NCBI GenBank assembly: GCA_007922225.1 | Contig: ML679974.1 | Location: 4,329,105-4,393,104 of the forward strand | Length of the DNA: 64,000 bases | Reading direction: 5' to 3' | From: Emydura subglobosa | Taxonomy: Eukaryota > Chordata > Testudines > Chelidae | Part shown: piece by piece, positions 55,901-64,000 of the stretch | Layout of the letters: the number at the start of each line of letters is the position of its first letter | Numbering within the stretch: position 1 is the stretch's first letter | The notes under the pieces: model-generated | Seen by the model: the letters and a program-made list of their open reading frames with translations, nothing else | Told to the model about the DNA's origin: nothing | The model's database searches: none | Made by a program: the position numbers and the translations under genes

Positions 55901-57050
55901 CAGATGTTTGAGGAAGAGAGTATTTGAAAGTTTTTTGGGATAGTATTCAGATGGTTTTGAGGTGTGAGGTTGTGTGTTGGGTTTTTATGGGGATTATTAT
56001 TACTGCAGTAAATTCAAAACGTAAGCAATTTATTTTGCTACTTTTATTGGTATTTTGATGTAGGTTTAAAATATTGTAATAGTACCCAGAACTATATGGA
56101 TGGGTTGCTAACTTTTGGGCACCAATTTAAAATGAAATAGAGACGTTTCTTTATCTAGGATTTTGTTTGTAGAATTAACTGAAAATAATTGATATAAAAT
56201 GTTGGCATTTGGCTGTTAGTAGACCTGATCATGAGATATTGGCCTTAGGGACCAAATTCATACTCTATAATATGGCTGAAATATAGTTGAAAAGTCTCTG
56301 TTTCCAGAATGATGCTTTCAACAAAATTGCCTAAGTTTTGTTTGTTTCCTCAAATATACAATGTTCAGGTGTATGCCAAAACATATTTGTTATAGATCAT
56401 AATAACTTTTGGAGATGAGGATTATTTGGATGCCAACAGGAAGGATGAGGAAGATGCAAGATGAGGAATATTTGAAACATAAAATATAATCTATATTTTT
56501 ATGTCTTACTGCTGCAGATCCAAATATAATAGGATATGTTACCTCAAAGCAGGGACCTCTGACCACCAGCTGTCTCCTTCGTTATATTGTTTTTACAGAT
56601 AATCACTGTTCAATATTTATGCTATATTTATTTAATCTTTTATTATAAAGAAGAGATGCATCCATTTGACTGACTGACTGACTGTGATATAACTAATTCC
56701 ATTCTGTGCTGTTAATACTGAAGTTTGGACTGCTCCAGTTTTATAACTATTTCTCGGTTTATTTTTATTACTCTTTTTAGTTACAGGATTGAAAAAACTT
56801 GTGTCTGTATATAGCTGAAACTCTTTTTGCTTGTAGCAATTATTAACAGCAAGCTGCTAATTTTGTAAGTGAGAGGCAGTCACGTCCATATTCTTTGGAA
56901 AACAATATTATCCTATAAATGGCAATCATTCTATTTCTGCTCATTACTCTTACTTCTATTGTAAGGAAATATAGAGTTAATTATTATTCTTGGAAGCAAA
57001 TATTGATTCTTTACATTAATTTTTCTGTATCAAGAAAGAATTGTATTGTA
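55900..57050. other. Intergenic AT-rich DNA with a (GACT)n tract
   Basis: A short tetranucleotide run GACTGACTGACTGACTG lies near 56668-56684. Nothing else is identifiable. Confidence 0.6.
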
Positions 57051-57054
57051 TATA

Positions 57055-57485
57055 TTCATGCTGTGACATTCCCCTGGTGCAATCTGGACTGGTGAATTGC
57101 TGTGTCATCCCAATCCCCCACTCCTGGAGACTTCTTACTTTGCTGTGCTGTGAGAACCCCTGCTCCTGAGCTGTTCACGCACAACCTCCAACATGTAAGC
57201 AACTCCCAACTAAGTGAGTGAGTGCTTCTAGCCAGCCACTCCTTGGATTACACAACAGATTGACATTAGCAACCACCCCCAGTCCCAGGTACAACCCTAC
57301 AATCCTGCATCTTACAATGTTCAGCTCCGAGTGCTTAATAAGATGAGCTGTTGTGTGTCAAACTTTGTCCTAATTAGTTAGTTAATGGTGCTTAAATACG
57401 TGGTGTAGTTATTTCCCTCTTGTAAGAGACTAGAGACAATACTACTTTAGTAGTCTAGTCTTTTTTTCCCTCCGGGAACATGGGA
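57055..57485. repeat. Possible retroelement-derived repeat (unclassified)
   Basis: Starts 'ctgtgacattcccctggtgc' and is less AT-rich than its surroundings. It abuts the CR1 end at 57493. Resembles an LTR-type turtle repeat by impression only. Confidence 0.25.
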
Positions 57486-57950
57486 ATTAAGATGCCATAA
57501 GAATGGCCATACTGGGTCAGACCAATAATCCATCTAGCCCAGTATCCTGTCTTCCAACCCTGGCCAGTTCTTCAAAGGAAATGAACAGAACAGAGCAATC
57601 AAGTGATCCATCCCCTATTGTCCAATGGTTTAGGGACATCCAGAACATGGAGTTGCCTCTCGGGCCATCTTGAGCAATACCCATTGATGGACCTATTCTC
57701 CATGAACTCATCTAATTCTTTTTTGTACCCAGGTATGGTTTTGGCCTTCACAACATCCCCTGGCAATGAGTTCCAGAGGTTGACTGTGTGTTGTGTGAAT
57801 AAGTACTTCCTTATGTTTATTTTAAACCTGCTGCCTATTAATTCTACTGGGGGACTCCTAGTTCTTGTGTTTTGTGAAGGGTAAATATTATTTCCTTATT
57901 CACTTTCTCTACACCATTCATGAGTTTATAGACTTCTGTCATATCCTCTC

Positions 57951-58505
57951 TTAGTCATCTCTTTTCCAAGCTGAAAAGTCCCAGTCATTTAAATCTTTTC
58001 TCTTATGGAAGCTGTTGTTCCATACCTTATCATCATTTCTGTACCTTCTCTGTACCTTTTTCATTTCTATTGTATCTTTTTTGAGATAGGGACAACAAGA
58101 GCTGCGTACAGGGTGTGGGCGTACCATGGATTTATATAACGGCATTATATTTGTTGTCTTATTATCTATCCCTTTCCTAATGGTTCCTAACATTGTTAAC
58201 TTTTTTACTGCTGCTGCATATTGTGTGGATTTTTTCAGAGGACTATCCACAATGACTCCAAGATTATTTCTTGAGTGGTAATAGCTAATTCTGACCCCAT
58301 CATTTTGTATGTATAGTTGAGATTGTTTTCCAATGTGCATTACTTTGTATTTATCAATATTGAATTTCACAGTCTGTTTGGACTTAACTATCTTGAATAA
58401 TTTTGTAACATCTGCAAATTTTTCCAACTCACTGTTTACTCCCTTTTCCAGATCATTTATGAATATGTTGAACAGTACCGGTCTTAATACAGATCCCTGA
58501 GGCAC
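57951..58505 (-). pseudogene. CR1 reverse transcriptase C-terminal half
   Basis: A 184-codon frame begins PQGSVLRPVLFNIFINDLEK (RT motif) and reaches KFADVTKLFKI, where the catalytic FADDTKL has lost one Asp (DD to DV). It continues with LGVIVDSPLKKSTQYAAAVK and IMPLYKSMVRPH, typical of CR1. Deletions are visible relative to intact CR1, for example between KSKQTV and KFNIDKYK. Confidence 0.85.
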
Positions 58506-58767
58506 ACCACTATTTACTTCCCTCCATTTTAAAAACTGATAATTTATTCCTTCCTTTTGTTTTGTATCTTTTAAGCAGCTGCTGATCTATGAGAGGACCT
58601 TCCCTTTTATCCCATGACTGGTTAGTTTGCTTAAGAGCCTTTGGTGAGGGAGCTTGTCAAAGGCTTTCTGAAAGTCCTAAGTACCCTATATCCACTGGAT
58701 CACCCTTGTCTGCATGTTTGTTGACCCCTCAAAGAATTCTAGTAGATTGGTGAGGCATGATTTCCCT

Positions 58768-58986
58768 TTATAAAAGCCATGCTGACTCTTCCCCTGACAA
58801 TTCATGTTCATCCATATGTCTTATCATTCTGTTCTTTACTATAGTTTCAACCAATTTGCCTGGTACTGAAGTTAGGCTGACTAGCCTGAAATTGCCAGGA
58901 TCAACTTTTTTAAAAATTGGTTTCACATGAGCTGTCCTCCAGTCATCTGCTACAGAAGCTAATTTAAGTAATAGGCTACATACCAT
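58768..58986 (-). pseudogene. CR1 reverse transcriptase N-terminal part
   Basis: The frame encodes DDWRTAHVKPIFKKVDPGNF, RLVSLTSVPGKLVETIVKNR and MDEHELSGEES, the finger motifs of CR1 RT (normally 'GNYRPVSLTSVPGK'). A frame change separates it from the downstream block. Confidence 0.85.
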
Positions 58987-60139
58987 AGTAGTTCTGCAGT
59001 TTTATCACTGAGTTCCTTCAGAACTCTTGTGTGAATACCTTATGGTCCTGGTGACCTATTACTGTTTAATTTATCAATTTGTTCCAAAAGCTCCTCTACT
59101 GACACCACAACATGGGACAGTTCCTCAGATTTGTCACCTACAAAGAATGGCTCAGGTGTGGGAATCTCCTTAACGTCCTCTGCAATGAAGACAGATTCAA
59201 AGAATTAATTTAGCTTTTCCGCAATGGCCTTGTCTTCCTTGAGTGCTCCTTTAGCATCTTGGCCCCACTGATTGTTTGGCAGATTTCCTGCTTCTCTGTC
59301 ATGCTGGTCATAGCTCATCTGCTAATATTTAGGTTGTTTATTTCCCCCTCCTTCTAATACTGCACTATGAGTTCTAGAAATCTTTGCTCCCAAAGGTTTT
59401 ACTTTCATGTGTGATTGAAAGAAGAACCTTCAGGATCTCCAGATCATTGATCTTTTTCAAATTGTGAAACACATCATAGTGGAGAGATTGCTTCCTAGAG
59501 CATTACCCCCGTCAACGTTCCAGTCAAGTACAAAAGTAATTGGATATTTTGTCCTTTTTGAAAAATATTAATCAAACAGTCTACTTCTTGTCTTACTTTA
59601 ATTTCCTCCTCCAATATGTTCTGTTCCTCTTTTCCCGCATGCTTCTCTGCCATCTGGCCACCTTCTCCAAAACACATGTTGTCCAGCTGTCTGGTTCCTT
59701 TGTCCCATGTTTCTTGTAATAGTTATTCTAAAACTTTTCACTTTTTTTCTTTATTATTTTCTCTCATTTATTGTATAGAACTATATCATCTCTCCATCTC
59801 CTTTACTTTATGAATGTTAAATTCCTTTAACTTTTCTTCATACTTCAGAGAATTGCCAAGTCTGTAGGCCAAATTCTAGTTTGTGCTCCATCCTCTTTAT
59901 ACAGATTAGGTGGTGCAAAGAACTCTTAGCTGGTGTAGAACTGGCTCCTCACCCTAGAATAGGCAGTGTTCATTTGAGGGAGGAAGCATGCTGGGAACTT
60001 GGTAGAACTCTGCTTCTCCTGTCCTCTACTAGCATAACTTAGAACAGGTTAGGTGAGGCAGCACAGACTCACAGAGCAATTAATTGGCTCCTTGATGGCA
60101 CTCCCATCTCCTGCAGTGAAGAGTGCTTGATGTGGAGGA

Positions 60140-60385
60140 GAAGATAGCCCTTTATCTTTTTTGTTGCTCTTTTTTGCATGGAGCAAATGTTTTATTAATA
60201 TTTTAATGAAGTGCTCAAAATTGCACAAAGCATCTTTGAATGAGGCCAGACAGTTTATTACCTCTAATCTTACATTCCCACCATCATATTGACCTTTTTT
60301 GCTGCAGCCTTGCAGTCTGTCATTCATTATCACTATCCAATTATGGTCTGTAATTTTCTCCAATGCTGACTTGAAACAGACATTC
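60140..60385 (-). repeat. Old CR1-like fragment
   Basis: The sequence 'ttttttgttgctctttttt', 'catcatattgacctttttt', 'gctgcagccttgcagtctgt' and 'ccaattatggtctgtaattt' follows a CR1 (chicken CR1-like) 5' UTR/3' region in reverse, at high divergence. Confidence 0.5.
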
Positions 60386-60389
60386 TCCT

Positions 60390-63080
60390 GATTTGTATTT
60401 TTGTTTATCTCATGCTGCAGTTAATAACTCCATATTATTCTGTATTTTTCTCTTTCTGTATGCCAAGTTTTAATCTTTTAATGCCATGACTAGTTTAAAT
60501 GTTAACATTAAAATTGTCATAAAACTTTCTTAATACCATTTGTTATTAGCTTTATGTAAACATGACATTTTGCAAAAAGAGACTGCATTCTACTTGATCT
60601 TTTATGGAGTGGAAGAAGCTGTTGCCTTCTCTAGAACAATTAACGGAAGGAACAAATATAGGGGGATAGTATGTGCCTCAAATCTAGGACATGAATATCA
60701 GTTCTGGTGCTTTCCATATGGATGAAGTAAGCAACATCTTTTCAGCATGCTTTTTTTCCTGGCTCTCCCACAAGTGACTTACATTATTCCTTCCTCCCAC
60801 CCTCCAAATGGATTATTTAGCGGAAAAATGCTCTTTTCTGCAGGAATGTAAGTTTCCCTGCAGTAAGTTTCCCTAAAGTTTTCTAAAATACTTTTGGTAA
60901 AAATACTCTGTTTTAAAGGAGAGATTAAATATCATACCCTAGAACACAAATGATTAGATATAGTATAAACTTGCTTTTAGATCTTATTAGATTCTGTAGG
61001 AAGGTTACTGACTCTAATTTAGGTTGACTATCTATACCTTATTTTTATGGTTCCTTTTATTTGGTGCGTCATGTATCATATAAAATCAGTATCATAGACA
61101 CTCTTCTGTATTTCTGCAATAATTATGTAGATGACCATACTCTCTATCAATTTTACAATTTTGAATAATGAATATAAAACACTGTCTTCCATTTCTTAAA
61201 AATATTTATTTTTCCTTATAGTAGTCTCTCTTTCCTTAAAACATATGTGATCACCTGACTTACCTAAACTGGAAATAACATCTGAAAAAGTTCTGAATCT
61301 GAATCTTGTCCATATGATATTTTCCTGGCAAAGTAATTGCAAGTCCAGCCATTCAAGCTTATCATGGCAATTTACCCTACTTATATGTAAATATATCAGG
61401 GTATTGTGATAAATATCTTAATTTCAGTGCTTTGCACTCCTTCCTGTTCTTAGGAAAACGGACAATAAGTCCTTTTCTCTTTTACTCTCCAGTCATACTC
61501 ATTCTGTACTGAAATGTAAGCTGAGATAATAATAAAGCAGATTACCCTCATTAGTAAATGAGTTTGCAGAAAAGGAAATGTCATAACTTAATTTATTTGG
61601 CACTTCTATGTGACCTTTCATCTTCAGTACTGTTATCTTTCAAAATGCTTATGGCTGGAAGCTAAGGAATGACCAATCATATTTTTTTCCTTTTACTTTA
61701 TAGGCTTTGTGTGCATTGAGTGTTCAGTAATGAGGATTCTTCTGTCTAGTTACTGGGGATCCTTACACCAGAGTTTTATTCCACCACACTTAATTTTTCA
61801 TTTATTTTTTTTATTTATCTGAGAGAACAGCACTGAGGATTTAGTCAACTTTAGAGAAATAATATGTATGTTTTCATACTACATATACCATTATTTCAAA
61901 TGCTTGGTATTAGAGCTAGGCATTAGAAGGTTTAAAGGGTGAAGTTAGGACATTCATGTTTTCAAGAAAGGTTTAATTCTTAGTACTCTCCAAATTCAAA
62001 TAGTGGCCATTGCCGTGGTTTCATAGAGCCCATCAGTTTCTGCATATAGACTGCCGAAAAATGTGTTAAAAGTTTTCGCTAAATTACACTTGCTGTCTTT
62101 TCTAAATAGTTTGTTGTTCCCTGAATGCTTACAAACTTAAAATAAGTCTAAAATACTGTAAATTGTCTTTAATTTTGGTAGCCTGCATTCTAGCATCAGA
62201 ATTACAAAATAATATCTGTAAACACTCCTCTTTTCTCAGTTCCATGCAACTAAAGGGCAATGCCATAGCCCTCTCCCCCATGGTAAATCCTAGGTAATGG
62301 GGAGAGAGTACCCAGGATACTAAGGCTATATTTAGTTTCCCCTTTATGTCCCCTGGGAGGGGACATTTATGGGATATAGCCCATTAAATTTGCAGAGCCA
62401 GAAGATCCCAGGTGCTACCATAGTATAAATAAGTGCTGCAGTGAACAGCCTAATAGAGCTGCAACTAGGTTTTTAATTTACGGTTTTGCAGAAAAATAGT
62501 TGCATAGGTGGAACTCAAGAAAAACAATTTTTTTATATTTGTGATTCAGATTATGCAAAGCAGAATAGCACCAGTTCTATAGTAGTAGAACATTTATTTC
62601 AGTTGAGGTACTCAATTTACACTATGTTGTAAGCAGAATTGGTCTCTGTACACACATGCAATGAGAACTATTACATTTGCATTTTGAAATATTCGAACTT
62701 GCAACCTCAGTATCACCCAAGTGTAGTTTTTTTCCATTACAGATCTGCTGTAGTGTTCTAATTCAGCAGTCTCAGATGTGCCTTGACTCTTTGTGACAGC
62801 AGCGTGGAGCTCAACATTTATATTTCCTGAGGTTTTGTGAACATTTCTATTCTCTCCCTGTTCCCTTCCCCGTTATGATCTGTGCACTTATGCCCAAAAG
62901 CATTTGGTACTTGGGTGTATTTTGTGTGTTGTTAAATCTGACTCTATTCATCAGTAGTTTGGTCCAGATGTGTGGCTAAGGTTGAAGAGCAAATGTATGT
63001 ATGTCGTATACTCGGCTCAGAATCGTACTCTGCTTTTCACTTTGAATTTCATTCATGTAAGCCCAAAAGCTGAGGGAAAG
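60390..63080. other. Intergenic AT-rich DNA, no recognisable gene
   Basis: AT-rich with T-runs and chance frames only. It leads up to the CpG island without an abrupt repeat border. Confidence 0.6.
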
Positions 63081-63089
63081 CATGGTGGG

Positions 63090-63950
63090 TGTGGAAATCC
63101 TCACCAGCCCTGGGGGCGGGGGAAAGGGTCACTCGGCCTGGTTTCGGGTGGGTCATGACCCTGGCCTGGCATAGTAGGGACTAGGACAGAGCGACTGTAC
63201 CCGCAGCAGCAAGACGGAAAGAACATGCGCTGCGTGACACTTTCCCCCCTCGCTCGGGAGGAGGCAGCGGCGGGTGTAAACGAAGGATCGAGTCCTCCGG
63301 TGCCCCCCGAAGTGAATAGCCAAGTGTGATGGGTGGCAAAGAGCTGCACTGACTATGACACGCAGCGCCTCCACCCCCCGCTCCCTCACCCTAAGGCCAG
63401 GCCTCTGCCAACCAGCTGCAGCAGCCACAGGCAGGCTGCGTCGCGGTGCGCGCCTGCCGTGTGGGGACTCCCTGGGAGAAGGGTGGGACTGTGGGAGTGG
63501 GCGGCAGAATTTAGGAGGAGAGAAGGACCCGGATGGAGGAGCCCGTCCTCTCCTCCGCCCTCACGTGCAAGGCGGCCACGCACTGACTCCCCCGCCCCCT
63601 CCAGCCGCAGGACAACGATCTGGGCGCGCAACCCGCATCCGAGGGAGGTCTCGGCCACAAAGCTCGCGAGAGGACATGTCCGCGGCGGCAAGAGAGGGTG
63701 AGTGAGGGGCGGACGGGCAGCTACTGCTAGGCGCTTCCATGTGGGGTCCGCGGGGGAGGGCATATCATGTGACCGGGGATTATTCCCCTCCCCCGCCCCC
63801 TTACTAAGGGACGGTAGCAGTCGCCGCTGGCGGGGTGCCCTGCTGAGGGTCAGGCTGAGGCAGTGCCAGGGCAGGGATGTGTCTGGGGTTGGGCTGCACT
63901 GCGGTGTTAGTGGCAGCGAGGCAGCTGCCTGGCCCCTATGAAGATAGCTG
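63090..63950 (+). promoter_or_regulatory. CpG-island promoter
   Basis: GC content and CpG frequency rise abruptly and stay high, in contrast to the CpG-poor 60 kb before. Sp1-like GC boxes (GGGGGCGGGGG at 63113-63122, CCCCGCCCCC at 63592 and 63792) are frequent and no TATA box is seen. Overlapping frames on both strands are a by-product of GC richness. Typical of a housekeeping promoter. Confidence 0.85.
63676..63697 (+). CDS. Candidate first coding exon of the next gene (MSAAARE-G)
   Basis: ATG at 63676 in context GGACATGTCC begins MSAAARE and ends one base into the next codon at a perfect donor GTGAGT (63698). It sits in the middle of the CpG island, as first exons do. In mammals the gene after ERCC4 is MRTFB (MKL2) on the same strand, making it the leading candidate, but seven residues cannot confirm this. 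It could also be a 5' UTR exon with an upstream ATG. The rest of the gene lies beyond the window. Confidence 0.4.
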
Positions 63951-64000
63951 CTGCGTGCAGTCTCTCTCCAGAGATAGCTACCTTCTAGTGGGAGGCCGTG

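Larger units (their letters stand above)
57493..59325 (-). mobile_element. CR1 LINE, 5'-truncated, minus strand
   Basis: Nearly the entire segment follows the turtle CR1 3' half in reverse: 3' UTR ('ccatactgggtcagaccaat', 'ttcacaacatcccctggcaa', 'aaacctgctgcctattaatt') then ORF2 RT. Two blocks of the RT frame are open (58505-57951 and 58986-58768). The 5' part including the endonuclease is missing, as usual for CR1. Several stops and a changed catalytic residue show it is inactive. Confidence 0.92.

Noticed and set aside
57055..57485. An endogenous retrovirus
   Set aside because: No gag, pol or env sequence, no primer-binding site and no paired LTR could be identified. Only an LTR-like impression remains.
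63333..63763. Overlapping 116-125-codon frames on both strands in the CpG island
   Set aside because: GC-rich DNA has few stops. The frames are Pro/Arg/Ala-rich on both strands and show no domain.

Overview
The window is vertebrate nuclear DNA, and its repeats point to a turtle or a close sauropsid. It holds CR1 LINEs of the turtle/archosaur type, L2- and MIR-like relics, a Penelope-like element, a PIF/Harbinger transposon, several short 'GTCTACACT'-ended MITEs and DIRS-type tyrosine-recombinase retrotransposons. Organism and family names rest on recognising sequence, not on a search. There are no bacterial features, CRISPR arrays, rRNA genes or convincing tRNA genes.

Left part (1-13.8 kb). 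The only well-supported host protein gene is the 3' half of ERCC4 (XPF, the catalytic subunit of the XPF-ERCC1 structure-specific endonuclease), on the + strand. Seven exons (97-277, 642-770, 1793-1903, 4652-5240, 7758-7850, 8644-8756, 11120-11853) join in one continuous frame, correspond to human exons 5-11 and encode the C-terminal 649 residues. These cover the end of the helicase-like domain, a lysine-rich linker, the nuclease domain with its ERK motif and the tandem helix-hairpin-helix tail. One intron starts with GC instead of GT. A long 3' UTR follows. The introns carry MIR, MITE and L2 relics.

Middle part (13.8-30.4 kb) is intergenic and AT-rich. It has scattered MITE and MIR relics, a GC-rich LTR-like block (19.5-20.1 kb), a decayed Penelope-like element on the minus strand (21.5-22.9 kb), and a CR1 fragment split by a younger short element with a clear 9-bp target duplication (26.5-27.0 kb).

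Accessory part (28.8-54.1 kb) is a transposon cluster. A rearranged DIRS copy (30.4-34.2 kb) has its gag piece inverted relative to pol, and an inverted 96%-identical copy of a host segment lies between the two. A PIF/Harbinger element (38.3-43.1 kb) has convergent transposase and Myb/SANT-like genes, both broken. A 9.1-kb DIRS element (44.9-54.1 kb) was itself invaded at its gag-pol junction by a younger, RT-deleted DIRS copy (47.6-50.8 kb). The DIRS copies show the family's hallmarks: inverted termini, an internal complementary region matching the joined termini, and a recombinase reading frame overlapping pol.

Right part (54.1-64 kb). An L2-like RT relic (55.5 kb) and CR1 copies on the minus strand (57.5-59.3 and 60.1-60.4 kb) are followed by a CpG-island promoter (63.1-63.95 kb). 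A candidate first exon there ends in a perfect GTGAGT donor and probably starts the next host gene. MRTFB (MKL2) follows ERCC4 in mammals, but this exon alone cannot prove identity.
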